Notes: generated from the sequence alone by a model not told the origin. Numbered from the stretch's first letter, positions 18,609-27,638 are shown. The stretch is DNA of 64,000 nucleotides from Nocardioides mangrovi (GCF_020073815.1 NZ_JAIQZJ010000007.1:62001-126000), one strand, 5' to 3'. Program-made: numbers and translations.

Positions 18609-19474
18609 GGATCCCGCTGCCGCCGGTCCCGCTGCCGGACCGGTTGGTCGACGTCGCGCGCGAGTACGCCGAGGGACGCCAGACGCCGGCCGAGCCGCGC
18701 AACGCGGCGACGGTGATCCTGATGCGCCCGTCGGCCGACGGGCCGGAGCTCTATTACCTGCGCCGCCAGGTCTCGATGGCCTTCGCGGGTGGCATGTGCG
18801 TCTACCCCGGTGGCGGCGTGGATCCCCGCGACTTCGACGCCGAGGTCGGCTGGGCCGGCCCGCCGCCGTCGGCCTGGGCCGCCCGGCTCGGCTGCGACGA
18901 GGAGACCGCGCGGGCGCTGGTGTGCGCCGCCGTGCGCGAGACCTTCGAGGAGTCCGGGGTCCTGCTCGCCGGTACGTCGGACACCACCGTCGTCGCCGAC
19001 ACGACCGCGGACGACTGGGAGGCCGACCGGGTCGCCCTGGAGTCCCGCGACCTGTCGCTGACCGACTTCCTCACCCGTCGCGGGCTGGTGCTGCGCACCG
19101 ACCTGCTGGGCGTCTGGGACGCCTGGCTGACCCCGATCTTCGAGCCCAAGCGCTACCGCACGTGGTTCTTCGTCGCGTCGCTGCCGGAGGGGCAGGTGAC
19201 CCGCGACGTGTCGACCGAGTCGTCGGAGGTCGCGTGGATCCCCGCGCGCACCGCCGCCGTGCAGGCCGACACGGGCGACCTGGCGCTGATGCCCCCGACG
19301 TACCTCACCTCGATGGAGATCGGCGAGCACGCCTCGCCCGCGGAGGTGCAGGAGGTCGCGGCGTCGCGGTCGGTGGAGATGTTCTGCCCGACCGTCGAGC
19401 CGCTCGGCGAGGGCTGGACGCTGTCGATGCCGGACCGGCTGCGGCCGCTGGTGGCCGCGCGGCGGCGCGCGTGA
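18605..19474 (+). CDS. NUDIX hydrolase
   Basis: A 289-aa NUDIX protein of the Rv3678c-neighbour type. The NUDIX box is split by an insertion: GGGVDPRDFD begins it and AVRETFEESGVLLAG (RExxEExG) ends it, about 60 residues later. This spacing is seen in the larger NUDT19-like members acting on CoA or nucleoside diphosphate derivatives. The substrate cannot be assigned. The GTG start at 18605 overlaps RidA's stop; the 3' end overlaps the next gene by GTGA. Confidence 0.88.
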   Translation: MRIPLPPVPLPDRLVDVAREYAEGRQTPAEPRNAATVILMRPSADGPELYYLRRQVSMAFAGGMCVYPGGGVDPRDFDAEVGWAGPPPSAWAARLGCDEETARALVCAAVRETFEESGVLLAGTSDTTVVADTTADDWEADRVALESRDLSLTDFLTRRGLVLRTDLLGVWDAWLTPIFEPKRYRTWFFVASLPEGQVTRDVSTESSEVAWIPARTAAVQADTGDLALMPPTYLTSMEIGEHASPAEVQEVAASRSVEMFCPTVEPLGEGWTLSMPDRLRPLVAARRRA

Positions 19475-20286
19475 GCCCCTGGGAGGGCGGCTCCTTCGGC
19501 GCGCGGGGCGAGTGCCTGCTCGCACCCAACCCGAACATCATGACCCTCGACGGCACCAACACCTGGGTGCTGCGCGAGCCGGGGGCGAGCCAGGTCGTGG
19601 TCGTCGACCCGGGTCCGATCGAGGACGGCCACCTGGGCCGCCTCGTCAGCGAGCTCGGCGACGTCGGGCTGGTGCTGCTCACGCACCACCACTACGACCA
19701 CGCCGAGGTGGCCCACGAGTTCGCCCGGACGAAGGGCTGCGCCGTGCGCGCCGTCGACCCGGCGTACTGCCTCGACGCCGACCCGCTCCGCGACGGCGAG
19801 GACCTCACGGTCGACGGGCTGTCGCTGCGGGTGCTGACCACGCCCGGGCACACCGCCGACTCGGTCTCCTTCGTGCTCCCCGGCGACGGCGCGCTGCTGA
19901 CCGGTGACATGGTGCTCGGCCGCGGGACCACGGTCGTTGCGCACCCCGACGGTCAGCTCGGCCCCTACTTCGACTCGATCTCGCGGATGCGCGAGCTCGT
20001 CCTCACCGGCGAGGTCTCGACGCTCTGGCCCGCGCACGGACCCGTGCTCGCCGACGCCCTCGGCGTCCTCGACTTCTACCTCGCCCACCGCCGTGAGCGG
20101 CTGGCACAGGTCGAGTCCGCGCTGCGCGAGCTCGCCGTACCGCTCTCGGCCGAGCTCGCCGAGGACGACACCCTGCCCCGCCGGGTCGTCGAGGTCGTCT
20201 ACGCCGACGTCGACGAGTCCCTCTGGGGCGCGGCCGAGCTCTCCGTCCGCGCGCAGCTCGCCTACCTCGCCACCCGCGAGTCGTAG
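19471..20286 (+). CDS. Metallo-beta-lactamase-fold hydrolase (LACTB2-like)
   Basis: A 271-aa hydrolase with the metal-binding motif THHHYDHAEV (HxHxDH), a further metal histidine in TTPGHTADS, an aspartate in LTGDMVLG and a late histidine in WPAHGPV. A C-terminal winged-helix-like domain (about residues 205-271) makes it LACTB2-like; those enzymes cleave RNA or act as general hydrolases, and the substrate is not known here. It corresponds to Rv3677c, next to crp in M. tuberculosis. The last codons (GAG TCG TAG) are the first unit of a 22-bp repeat. Confidence 0.9.
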   Translation: MSPWEGGSFGARGECLLAPNPNIMTLDGTNTWVLREPGASQVVVVDPGPIEDGHLGRLVSELGDVGLVLLTHHHYDHAEVAHEFARTKGCAVRAVDPAYCLDADPLRDGEDLTVDGLSLRVLTTPGHTADSVSFVLPGDGALLTGDMVLGRGTTVVAHPDGQLGPYFDSISRMRELVLTGEVSTLWPAHGPVLADALGVLDFYLAHRRERLAQVESALRELAVPLSAELAEDDTLPRRVVEVVYADVDESLWGAAELSVRAQLAYLATRES

Positions 20287-20343
20287 GTTCAGGACGCCCG
20301 AGTCGTAGGTCCGGGACGGTTGAGTCGGGGCCAGTCGACGTCC
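20278..20343 (+). repeat. 22-bp tandem repeat, left array (3 units, third degenerate)
   Basis: Units start at 20278, 20300 and 20322. The first two share GAGTCGTAGGT and GGAC at matching positions; the third keeps only GAGTCG and GAC. The first unit supplies the stop codon of the hydrolase gene. The same unit in opposite orientation follows the AbiEi/DUF559 gene at 21316-21381. Confidence 0.7.
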
Positions 20344-20425
20344 ACAGGTGCGGCCCGGACCGGATTCTCCCCAGGTTGTCGCCGGGCTGAGGGTGATCGG
20401 TCGCGCCCTGTCCGAGGGTGCTTCC

Positions 20426-21322
20426 ATGACGAGCTGGCCCGAGGCACCCTTCACCCGTGCAGGGTGGACCGACGCGCAGATCCGGTGTGGCGTCCGCAGG
20501 GGAGAGATCCGACTCGTGGTCCGCGGCGTGTACGTCGTCGCTGATCGTCCCGACTCACTCGACCTCAGGGCCCAGGCTCTCGCCACCGTCCTGCCTCCTC
20601 ACCACGTCGTGACCGACCGGACGGCGGCGTGGCTACACGGGGTCGATGCGCACGTGTACGCCGAGCACGACGTCGTACCCGCAGTGGAGACGTGTGCGTT
20701 GCGCGGTCGGGAGCCGTGCGGTCGTCAGGATGTCGACGGTCGCACCCGAGACCTCCGTCCGGAGGACATCGAGACTCTGCACGGGGTGGCGGTCACGACG
20801 CCGCTGCGCACGGCCCTCGATCTCGGCTGCTGCCTGCGTCGGCGTGAGGCGTACGCCGCCCTCAACGCGCTCGCCCGCGCCTTCGCCATGACGTCGACCG
20901 ACTTCAAGCGGGCCATGCCGCGCTATCGGCGCCGGCGTGGCGTCGTGCAGCTCCGCGGCCTGGTCGGACTCGTCGACCCCAGGATCGAGTCGCAACGCGA
21001 GTCGTGGGTGCTGCTCGCGATCGCCGATGCCGGGATGCCGCTCCCCGAGCCACAGGTCTGGGTCGAGCGGGACCCCGGGCTGCGCTACCGCCTCGACTTC
21101 GCCTACCGGCGCCTCAAGGTGTGCGTCGAGTACGACGGCGAGGACGCCCACGCCGGGTCCGACCAGCGGGCATACGACGAGGAGCGGCGTCGCTGGCTCC
21201 GTGAGCACGGCTGGGTGGTGATCGTCCTCCGCAACGGCGACTTCACCGGCGACGCGCTCGAGCGGTGGCTCCGCGAGCTCCGCGAGGTGCTCGTTCCGAC
21301 GTACTCGAACCGCCGCTGGTGA
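20426..21322 (+). CDS. AbiEi/DUF559-type protein with nuclease-like C-terminus
   Basis: A 298-aa protein. The N-terminal part (about residues 1-90) resembles the AbiEi antitoxin-like winged helix (IRCGVRRGEIRLVVRGVYVV). The C-terminal 110 residues resemble the DUF559 restriction-endonuclease-like fold: an acidic YRLDFAYRRLKVCVEYDGED stretch followed by VVIVLRNGDF fits a D-x(n)-E-x-K-type nuclease core. No AbiEii toxin gene is next to it. Such genes are multicopy in Nocardioides-type genomes. Repeat arrays of the same 22-bp unit in inverted orientation flank it, which suggests an inserted cassette. ATG 20426 follows GAGGGTG. Confidence 0.8.
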   Translation: MTSWPEAPFTRAGWTDAQIRCGVRRGEIRLVVRGVYVVADRPDSLDLRAQALATVLPPHHVVTDRTAAWLHGVDAHVYAEHDVVPAVETCALRGREPCGRQDVDGRTRDLRPEDIETLHGVAVTTPLRTALDLGCCLRRREAYAALNALARAFAMTSTDFKRAMPRYRRRRGVVQLRGLVGLVDPRIESQRESWVLLAIADAGMPLPEPQVWVERDPGLRYRLDFAYRRLKVCVEYDGEDAHAGSDQRAYDEERRRWLREHGWVVIVLRNGDFTGDALERWLRELREVLVPTYSNRRW

Positions 21323-21381
21323 CCGGAACCTACGGCTGACGTGTCCGGGACCTACGAGTCGCGCGTCCGGAACCTACGAAT
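21316..21381 (-). repeat. 22-bp tandem repeat, right array (3 units, inverted)
   Basis: On the minus strand three 22-bp units start at 21381, 21359 and 21337, sharing CGTAGGT and CCGG. They match the left array (20278-20343) in inverted orientation. The last codons and TAG stop of the minus-strand gene 21352-22638 are made of these units (...ATT CGT AGG TTC CGG ACG CGC GAC TCG TAG, given in codons). Confidence 0.7.
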
Positions 21382-22638
21382 CAACGCGAGGCCGAGGACG
21401 ACCAGGGCGAGGGCGCCGAGGGCGTAGGCCCAGCGGGGGAGACCGCCGCCGTCGTCCGCCCAGTCCGGGGTGGGGCGATCGACGGTGGGGTGGTCGGACG
21501 ACATCAGGGCGGTCGCGACGGTCAACTGGCCCACGACGTCGGTGGTGCCGATGGACCGGTAGGGCTGGCCGCCGTCGAGCGAGAGCAGGCCGAGGTCGTA
21601 GCTGTCGTAGCCGCTCTCGGCGTCGCGGGTCGTCGCAACCACCGCGGTGTCGTCGTCGATCCAGCCCAGGGTCTCCACGACGCGGAGGTCCGCGTCGGCG
21701 GATCCGGCCGAGTCCGAGGTCGGGGCGTAGCGGCTGATCGCGGGGCCGTCGTCGCCGTTCCGGACGGCCGTGACCGTGGCCGCTCCGGTCCCCGTCGCCC
21801 GCGTCGACGTCGACGAGAGGATCGATCCGTCGTCGGGGACGGGGGTCCGCGTGAGGTGCTCGCCGTCCCACCGCACCAGCTGGTTGCGGACGACGGCGAC
21901 GGACCCGTCGTCGGCGATGCCGCCGGACTGCCAGTCGCCGCCGGGCAGCGTCTCGCTGGTCGTCCCGCCCTCCTGCACGCGGCCGGCCACGGAGTGGCCG
22001 TAGCGGCCGCCGTTCTGGCTCCAGCCGGTGATCACCTGGCCGGTCCACAGCAGCCAGCGGCCGGTCGGCGACGACGAGAGGCCGGTGACCAGCGTCCCGA
22101 GGCCGGCCTGCCAGGTCGGCAGGGTCACCCGGGTCACCGAGCCGTCGCGGAGGTCGACCACCCGCAGGCTCGTGTCGCCGGGCTCGGTCCGCGCGTAGTA
22201 GGCCAGACGGGTGCCGTCGGGGGAGAGGGTGAGCTCGGTGCCGAGACCCGTCGGGTCGCCCATGTCCGGCAGCCTCAGCCGGTGGTAGGCACCGTCCCGG
22301 GCACCTACGACGACGACCACCACGTGGGAGGTGCTGCGGCCGGTCACGAAGGCCGCGGCCGCCGTCCCGACCGCGAGATCCGGCTCGGTGCCGAGGCCGG
22401 AGGGGGGGTCGTAGATCCGGCTCGGCACGCCGCCGGCGGAGTCGGCGACGGGCGGCTCGTCGCGCGTCGGCAGCCAGGCCGCCAGGCCGGCCACGAGCGC
22501 CAGCACCGCGACCGCCGCGGCCGCGGTCAGCGCGCGGCTGCGGTGGAGCGAGCGGCGGCCGCGCGCCCAGGTGTCGTCGGGGACGTCGGCGACCGGTGCG
22601 CGGTCGGCGATCCGGTGGAGCTCGTCGTGCAGGGTCAT
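21352..22638 (-). CDS. Membrane-anchored beta-propeller-like protein, probable sigma-factor partner
   Basis: A 428-aa protein. A cytoplasmic N-terminal 40 residues precede a membrane helix (about 36-55). A long external region has repeated blade-like segments (LSPDGTRLAYYA, SSSPTGRWLLWTG, GIADDGSVAVVRNQL) that resemble WD40/TolB-type propellers. A second helix follows near the C-terminus (about 400-420). It overlaps the SigE-type sigma factor by 4 bp (ATGA, 22635-22638), so a role as its membrane-bound regulator is a reasonable inference; no classical anti-sigma zinc motif is visible. Its last codons lie in the 22-bp repeat array. Confidence 0.8.
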   Translation of the reverse strand: MTLHDELHRIADRAPVADVPDDTWARGRRSLHRSRALTAAAAVAVLALVAGLAAWLPTRDEPPVADSAGGVPSRIYDPPSGLGTEPDLAVGTAAAAFVTGRSTSHVVVVVVGARDGAYHRLRLPDMGDPTGLGTELTLSPDGTRLAYYARTEPGDTSLRVVDLRDGSVTRVTLPTWQAGLGTLVTGLSSSPTGRWLLWTGQVITGWSQNGGRYGHSVAGRVQEGGTTSETLPGGDWQSGGIADDGSVAVVRNQLVRWDGEHLTRTPVPDDGSILSSTSTRATGTGAATVTAVRNGDDGPAISRYAPTSDSAGSADADLRVVETLGWIDDDTAVVATTRDAESGYDSYDLGLLSLDGGQPYRSIGTTDVVGQLTVATALMSSDHPTVDRPTPDWADDGGGLPRWAYALGALALVVLGLALIRRFRTRDS

Positions 22639-23138
22639 GGCGTCCTCCCGACGAGGTCGGCGAGCTCGGGGGCGAGGGTGCGCAGGCGGGCCAGCGCCTG
22701 GCGCCCGGTGGACTTCACGGTGCCGGACCCGATGCCGAGCACCTCGGCGGTCTGCACCTCGGTGAGGTCCTCGAAGTAGCGCAGCACGAGCACGGTGCGC
22801 TGCTTGGCGGTCAGCCGGGCCAGGGCGGCCTCGAGGGTGAGCCTCAGGTCGACGTCGGCGTCGCGCGCGGGGGCGTCGTACCCACCGAGGCCGTGCTCGC
22901 GGGCGTGGCGGCGGCTGCGCCACCAGGAGATGTTCTGCGTGTAGAGGATCCGGCGCACGTACGGCTCCGGGTCGCCCTGGATCCGGTGCCAGGCGCGGGC
23001 GGCCTTGAAGAGCGCCGTCTGGACGAGGTCCTCGGCCAGGTGCGCGTCGCCGGTGAGGAGGTACGCCGTGCGCGACAGCGCGGGCGTGCGCGCGAGCACG
23101 AACGCGCGGAACGCGTCCTCCTCGTCGGCGTGTGCCAT
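22635..23138 (-). CDS. SigE-family ECF RNA polymerase sigma factor
   Basis: A 167-aa ECF sigma factor. Region 2 is at about residues 10-75 (TRTAYLLTGDAHLAEDLVQ), with DPEPYVRRILYTQNISWWR following, and region 4 is at about 105-160 (LTAKQRTVLVLRYFEDLTEV then GTVKSTGRQALARLR). This is the actinobacterial SigE-family pattern. I chose the ATG at 23138, where AAAGGGGG lies upstream; a GTG at 23159 would have no room for a ribosome site. It is translationally coupled to the membrane propeller gene. Confidence 0.9.
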   Translation of the reverse strand: MAHADEEDAFRAFVLARTPALSRTAYLLTGDAHLAEDLVQTALFKAARAWHRIQGDPEPYVRRILYTQNISWWRSRRHAREHGLGGYDAPARDADVDLRLTLEAALARLTAKQRTVLVLRYFEDLTEVQTAEVLGIGSGTVKSTGRQALARLRTLAPELADLVGRTP

Positions 23139-23223
23139 GGGCTCGAGACCCCCTTTCACCCCCTCAGACGCTGCAGAGGGTGTGCCCGGGGGTCACCCGG
23201 GCCGAAACTTCTCGGATCGAGCG

Positions 23224-23901
23224 TCAGCGGGCGCGGCGCGAGAGCCGCTCGACGTCCATGATCACGACCGAGCGGGGCTCGAGGCGGAGCCACCCGCGCG
23301 AGGCGAAGTCGGCGAGCGCCTTGTTGACCGTCTCGCGGGAGGCGCCGACCAGCTGGGCGAGCTCCTCCTGGGTGAGGTCGTGGTGGACGTGGACGCCGTC
23401 GTCGGCGGTGCGGCCGAAGCGGTCGGCGAGGTCGAGCAGCGCCTTGGCGACGCGGCCGGGGACGTCGGAGAAGACCAGGTCGGCGACGACGTCGTTGGCC
23501 TTGCGCAGCCGGCCCGCCAGCTGGGCGAGCAGCCCACGGGCCACGACCGGGCGACCCTCGAGCCACCGCAGGAGGTCCTCGTGCGAGAGCGAGGCGAAGG
23601 AGGCGTCGGTCACCGCGGTCACGGTCGCCGAGCGCGGGCCCGGGTCGAAGAGCGAGAGCTCGCCGAACATCTGGCCGGGGCCGAGGATGGCGAGGAGGTT
23701 CTCGCGGCCGTCGGACGAGGTGCGTCCGAGCTTCACCTTGCCGTCGAGCACGATGTAGAGCTTGTCCCCGGAGTCACCCTCGTGGAAGAGCACGTCGCCA
23801 CGGCGGAGCCGGGTCTCGGCCATCGACGCCCGCAGCGCCGTCGCCGCCTCGTCGTCGAGCGCGCTGAACAGCGGTGCCTGACGGAGTACGTCGTTGTCCA
23901 C
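23224..23901 (-). CDS. crp: Crp/Fnr-family cAMP receptor regulator
   Basis: A 225-aa regulator orthologous in position to Rv3676 (Crp) and GlxR. The N-terminal cyclic-nucleotide domain (about residues 20-140) contains [21 protein letters not shown], with the Glu and Arg-Ser that bind cAMP phosphate and ribose. The C-terminal helix-turn-helix is [20 protein letters not shown]. The GTG start at 23901 has a strong AGGAGG site 6 nt upstream. Its likely sites in this window (TGTG-N8-CACA) are before acs, the actP operon and hppA. It is divergent from nth. Confidence 0.95.
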   Translation of the reverse strand: MDNDVLRQAPLFSALDDEAATALRASMAETRLRRGDVLFHEGDSGDKLYIVLDGKVKLGRTSSDGRENLLAILGPGQMFGELSLFDPGPRSATVTAVTDASFASLSHEDLLRWLEGRPVVARGLLAQLAGRLRKANDVVADLVFSDVPGRVAKALLDLADRFGRTADDGVHVHHDLTQEELAQLVGASRETVNKALADFASRGWLRLEPRSVVIMDVERLSRRAR

Positions 23902-24034
23902 CCATGCCTCCTGGGATCATCGACCCGCGCACACGGGTACCGGAAGTGATCCTATCCAGTGTGGAACGTCACGCAGTACACCCGGTGCACATCCGGTCCG
24001 CGTGGCGTCGGTGCCCCGCCGTACCCTGGGGCGC

Positions 24035-24739
24035 GTGCCTGCCGCCGAGACCCGCACCGGACTGGTCCGCCGCGCCCGCAAGATCGACCGGGTGCTCACC
24101 GAGACCTACCCGGACGCCCGCTGCGAGCTCGACTTCGCCAACCCCTTCGAGCTGCTCGTCGTCACGGTGCTGAGCGCCCAGACCACGGACAAGCGGGTCA
24201 ACGCCGTCCGGCCCACGCTCTTCGCCGCCTACCCCGACGCGAAGGCGATGGCCGCCGCCGACCGGGCCACGCTCGAGGGCATCGTCGGCCCGCTCGGCTT
24301 CTTCCGCGCCAAGACCGAGTCGCTGCTCAAGCTGAGCGCGGCCCTCGTCGAGCACCACGGCGGCGAGGTGCCGCCGCGGCTCGACGACCTGGTGAAGCTC
24401 CCCGGGGTCGGCCGCAAGACCGCCAACGTGGTGCTCGGCAACGCCTTCGGCATCCCGGGCATCACCGTCGACACCCACTTCGGGCGGCTCGTCCGCCGCT
24501 TCGGCTGGACCGAGGAGACCGACCCGGTCAAGGTCGAGCACGCCATCGGCGAGCTCTTCCCCAAGAAGGACTGGACGATGCTCAGCCACCACCTGATCTG
24601 GCACGGGCGGCGCCGCTGCCACGCGCGCAACCCCGCGTGCGGCGCGTGCCCGATCGCGACGTGGTGCCCGGCGTACGGCGAGGGCCCGACCGACCCCGTC
24701 GCCGCCGCCAAGCTGGTGAAGACCGAGGGCCGAGCATGA
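24035..24739 (+). CDS. nth: Endonuclease III
   Basis: A 234-aa DNA glycosylase/AP lyase for oxidised pyrimidines. It has the helix-hairpin-helix [12 protein letters not shown] with catalytic lysine in GRKTAN, the catalytic aspartate in ITVDTHFGR, and the [4Fe-4S] cysteines C-x6-C-x2-C-x5-C in [17 protein letters not shown]. The start is the GTG at 24035; a TACCCT box (24022-24027) is 7 nt upstream, which supports a leaderless mRNA. It overlaps the TlpA-like gene by 4 bp (ATGA) and heads a four-gene run through marP, as in M. tuberculosis Rv3674c-Rv3671c. Confidence 0.96.
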   Translation: MPAAETRTGLVRRARKIDRVLTETYPDARCELDFANPFELLVVTVLSAQTTDKRVNAVRPTLFAAYPDAKAMAAADRATLEGIVGPLGFFRAKTESLLKLSAALVEHHGGEVPPRLDDLVKLPGVGRKTANVVLGNAFGIPGITVDTHFGRLVRRFGWTEETDPVKVEHAIGELFPKKDWTMLSHHLIWHGRRRCHARNPACGACPIATWCPAYGEGPTDPVAAAKLVKTEGRA

Positions 24740-25335
24740 GGCGAGCCCTGCTGGCCGCCACCGCGGCGGCCGTGCTGCTGCTGTCCGGCTGCAACGCCGA
24801 CGACATCAAGCCGCCCGGGCAGGCGGAGGTCGACGTCGACACGCCCCACCTGCGCGCCCTCAAGAAGCAGACCGACGTCGCCGACTGCCGGACGGGCGAC
24901 GCCACGGACGCGGGCCTGCCCGATCTCACCCTGCCCTGCCTCGGCGGTGGACCCTCGGTCGACCTGTCGTCGCTGGAGGGACCGGTCATCGTCAACCTCT
25001 GGGCCTCCTACTGCGGCCCGTGCCGCAAGGAGATGCCGGCGCTCCAGGCCTTCTACGAGCAGTACGGCGACCAGGTTCCGGTGGTCGGCGTCGACTACCA
25101 GGACCAGCAGCCGGACGCCGCGCTCGAGCTCGCGAAGAAGTCCGGCGTGACCTATCCGCTGGTCGCCGACCCCGGGGGCGACCTCAACGCCAACGCCCCG
25201 GTGCCGGTGATCCGCGGCATCCCCTTCTTCCTCTTCGTCTCCGCCGACGGCGAGGTCACGGCGGCGCCCGGAGGGGTGGACTCGGTCGACGACCTGGTCG
25301 ACCTCGTCGGGAAGAACCTCGGGATCTCCCTGTGA
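24736..25335 (+). CDS. TlpA-like thioredoxin lipoprotein
   Basis: A 199-aa secreted lipoprotein: signal peptide with lipobox LLLSGC (cysteine at residue 19), then a thioredoxin fold with active site [15 protein letters not shown] near residue 95. Extra cysteines in DLTLPCLGG and DVADCRTG may form a structural disulphide. It would act in extracytoplasmic disulphide reduction, and corresponds to Rv3673c. ATGA overlap with nth and GTGA overlap with the NUDIX gene show one operon. Confidence 0.93.
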   Translation: MRRALLAATAAAVLLLSGCNADDIKPPGQAEVDVDTPHLRALKKQTDVADCRTGDATDAGLPDLTLPCLGGGPSVDLSSLEGPVIVNLWASYCGPCRKEMPALQAFYEQYGDQVPVVGVDYQDQQPDAALELAKKSGVTYPLVADPGGDLNANAPVPVIRGIPFFLFVSADGEVTAAPGGVDSVDDLVDLVGKNLGISL

Positions 25336-26060
25336 GCGGGCCGGACGCGCCAGGGCTCCCGGACTGGCTCCGTCCCGTCGAGCGGGCCGCCCGCGAGATC
25401 CGGGCCGAAGACCTGACCCGCTTCGTGCCCCCGCCGGGCAGCGATGCCCGCGCCGGCGCGGTGCTGATGCTCTTCGGCGAGGGCGACGCGGGCGGCGAGC
25501 TGCTGCTCACCGAGCGGGCCCACGACATGCGCTCGCACCCCGGGCAGGTCTCGTTCCCCGGCGGGTCGCTGGACCCGGGCGAGGACGTCGTCGAGGCTGC
25601 TCTCCGTGAGGCGGAGGAGGAGGTCGGGGTCGCCCCCGACTCGGTCACGGTGTTCGGCCGCCTGCCCGAGCTCTGGCTGCCCCCGAGCAACTTCGCCGTC
25701 ACCCCCGTCCTCGGCTGGTGGCGCGAGCCGAGCGAGGTCTCCGTGGTGAGCCGGGCCGAGGTGCACGCCATCCACCACGTCCCCCTCGCCGAGCTCGTCG
25801 ACCCCGAGCACCGCATCACCGTCCAGATGCCGCGCGGCGGCTACCAGAGCCCCGGCTTCCTGATCGGGCCCGACCACGACGTCATCCTGTGGGGCTTCAC
25901 CGGCGGGATCATCGCCCGGCTGCTCGACTTCCTCGGCTGGTCGCGGCCGTGGGACGAGTCGCGGGTGCGCGACCTGCCGGCGTACATGTTCAGCGGCCGC
26001 GAGCGCCGCGCCCGCGACGAGCTCCTCGACATCCTCGAGGACGAGGAGGACGACGCGTGA
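25332..26060 (+). CDS. CoA-pyrophosphatase-type NUDIX hydrolase
   Basis: A 242-aa NUDIX enzyme. The box GGSLDPGEDVVEAALREAEE (GX5EX7REUXEE pattern) is preceded by LLTERAHDMRSHPGQVSFPG, the CoA-specific signature (LLTxRSxxLxxHxGQxxFPGG). It therefore probably splits CoA or CoA esters to 3',5'-ADP and phosphopantetheine. It corresponds to Rv3672c, between the thioredoxin and MarP. The acidic C-terminus (LEDEEDDA) overlaps the start of marP by GTGA. Confidence 0.93.
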   Translation: MSGPDAPGLPDWLRPVERAAREIRAEDLTRFVPPPGSDARAGAVLMLFGEGDAGGELLLTERAHDMRSHPGQVSFPGGSLDPGEDVVEAALREAEEEVGVAPDSVTVFGRLPELWLPPSNFAVTPVLGWWREPSEVSVVSRAEVHAIHHVPLAELVDPEHRITVQMPRGGYQSPGFLIGPDHDVILWGFTGGIIARLLDFLGWSRPWDESRVRDLPAYMFSGRERRARDELLDILEDEEDDA

Positions 26061-27232
26061 ACCTCCTCGACTGGCTCCTCGTGGTGCTCGTCCTCGCCTA
26101 CGCCCTCTCGGGCTACTGGCAGGGCTTCATCACCGGCGCCTTCGCCACCGCGGGGCTGCTGCTCGGCGGGCTCTTCGGCGTCTGGCTCGCGCCGGTCGCG
26201 CTCGGCGACGCCGACCCGTCGCTGCTGGTCTCCCTGGGTGCGCTCTTCATCGTCATCATCGCGGCCTCGCTGGGCCAGGCGGTGTTCCAGTTCGCCGGCT
26301 CGCGGATCCGGGAGAAGATCACCTGGCAGCCGATCCGCGCCATCGACGCGGTCGGGGGAGCGGCGCTCAGCGCGGTCGCCGTCCTCATCGTCGCCTGGGC
26401 GCTCGGCGTCGCGATCTCCGGCTCGCGGATCAACGGCGTCACCCCGATGGTGCGCGGCTCCGCGGTGCTCGGCGAGGTCGACAAGATCCTGCCGGACTCG
26501 GCCGACGGCGCGCTCCAGGCCTTCAACGACGTCGTCGGCACCAGCTTTTTCCCCCGCTACCTCGAGCCGTTCGCACCCGAGCGGATCGTCGAGGTCGGGC
26601 CGGGACCGAAGCGGCTGCTGCACGATCCGGACGTCGAGCGGGCCGCGGCCAGCGTGCTGAAGATCCGCGGCACCAACGACTGCGGCCGCGGCGTCGAGGG
26701 CTCCGGCTTCCTCTACGCCCCCAACCGCCTGATGACCAACGCCCACGTCGTCGCCGGCGTCGACGACCCCGAGGTCAACCTCGGCGACGACACCGTCCCG
26801 GCCCAGGTCGTCTACTACAACCCCGACCTGGACGTCGCCGTCCTCGCGATCGACAGCGGCGACACGCCGGCGCTGCAGTTCGACCGCACCGCCGGGGCGG
26901 GGGACGGCGTGGCCGTGCTCGGCTACCCGGAGGACGGCCCGTACGACGTGCAGCCGGCGCGGATCCGATCCCAGCAGCGGCTGCGGTCGCCCAACATCTA
27001 CGGCACCGGCGCCGTGATCCGCGACGTCTACTCCCTGCGCGGCCTGATCCGGCCCGGCAACTCCGGCGGCCCGCTGCTGTCCTCGGCGGGCGACGTGGTC
27101 GGCGTGGTCTTCGCCGCGTCGGTCACCGACCACGACACCGGCTACGCGCTCACCGCCGACCAGGTGTCGGCGGGTGCGGATGCCGGACGTGCTAGCTCCA
27201 CCGAGGTCTCCACCGGGGACTGTGCGGGCTAG
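26057..27232 (+). CDS. marP: Membrane-associated serine protease MarP
   Basis: A 391-aa protein: four membrane segments (about residues 3-115, CvpA-like) and an external trypsin-like domain. The catalytic triad reads as His in TNAHVVAG, Asp in PDLDVAVLAI and Ser in RPGNSGGPLL, in the expected order. Two cysteines (GTNDCGRG and the C-terminal TGDCAG) could form the redox disulphide known in mycobacterial MarP. In M. tuberculosis it is needed for acid resistance; that role is inferred here. The gene ends 4 bp before the convergent holin-like gene. Confidence 0.95.
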   Translation: MNLLDWLLVVLVLAYALSGYWQGFITGAFATAGLLLGGLFGVWLAPVALGDADPSLLVSLGALFIVIIAASLGQAVFQFAGSRIREKITWQPIRAIDAVGGAALSAVAVLIVAWALGVAISGSRINGVTPMVRGSAVLGEVDKILPDSADGALQAFNDVVGTSFFPRYLEPFAPERIVEVGPGPKRLLHDPDVERAAASVLKIRGTNDCGRGVEGSGFLYAPNRLMTNAHVVAGVDDPEVNLGDDTVPAQVVYYNPDLDVAVLAIDSGDTPALQFDRTAGAGDGVAVLGYPEDGPYDVQPARIRSQQRLRSPNIYGTGAVIRDVYSLRGLIRPGNSGGPLLSSAGDVVGVVFAASVTDHDTGYALTADQVSAGADAGRASSTEVSTGDCAG

Positions 27233-27236
27233 TCCC

Positions 27237-27638
27237 TCAGGACTTGCCGCGCAGGGCGTTGGGGATCTCCTTGCCCTGCTCGATCGCCCGCTCGGGCGCC
27301 TTGACCCGCTTGACCTGGCGGATGCCCAGCCAGACCAGGAGCGCGGCCACCAGCAGGTAGAAGCCGAAGACGATGAGGAACGCCCAGTGGAGGGCGAGGC
27401 CGTCGCCGTTCCAGTTGATGAAGTAGGCGAGCGAGACCGAGAACATGATGATCGCCAGGACCATCAGGAACGCGGCCGCGAGGAACATCCCGATTCCGGC
27501 ACCGCCGGCCCGGACGCTCACCTTCAGCTCGGACTTCGCGAGCTGGATCTCCTTCTGGATCAGCGTGGAGATGTCCTTGGTGGCGTCGTGCACCAGTCGC
27601 CCGATGGTCGGGTCCTCGTCCTGCACCTGGTCGGCCAT
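27237..27638 (-). CDS. Phage-holin-family (Rv3669-like) membrane protein
   Basis: A 133-aa protein of the actinobacterial putative phage holin superfamily III: N-terminal amphipathic helix (TIGRLVHDATKDISTLIQKE, residues about 9-28), two membrane segments (about 48-70 and 82-108) and a basic tail. There is no phage context; the M. tuberculosis orthologue sits next to marP. ATG 27638 was preferred because a GAGG lies 6 nt upstream; ATGs at 27641 and 27644 and a GTG further upstream are possible. A TAAGGT box lies about 40 nt upstream on the minus strand. Confidence 0.88.
   Translation of the reverse strand: MADQVQDEDPTIGRLVHDATKDISTLIQKEIQLAKSELKVSVRAGGAGIGMFLAAAFLMVLAIIMFSVSLAYFINWNGDGLALHWAFLIVFGFYLLVAALLVWLGIRQVKRVKAPERAIEQGKEIPNALRGKS

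Noticed and set aside
23960-23980. A Crp site (TGTGGAACGTCACG) in the crp-nth gap
   Set aside because: The half-sites are 2 bp too close for the 16-bp Crp consensus.
27237-27638. The holin-family gene as a sign of prophage
   Set aside because: No other phage gene is near; the family is a chromosomal actinobacterial one next to marP.
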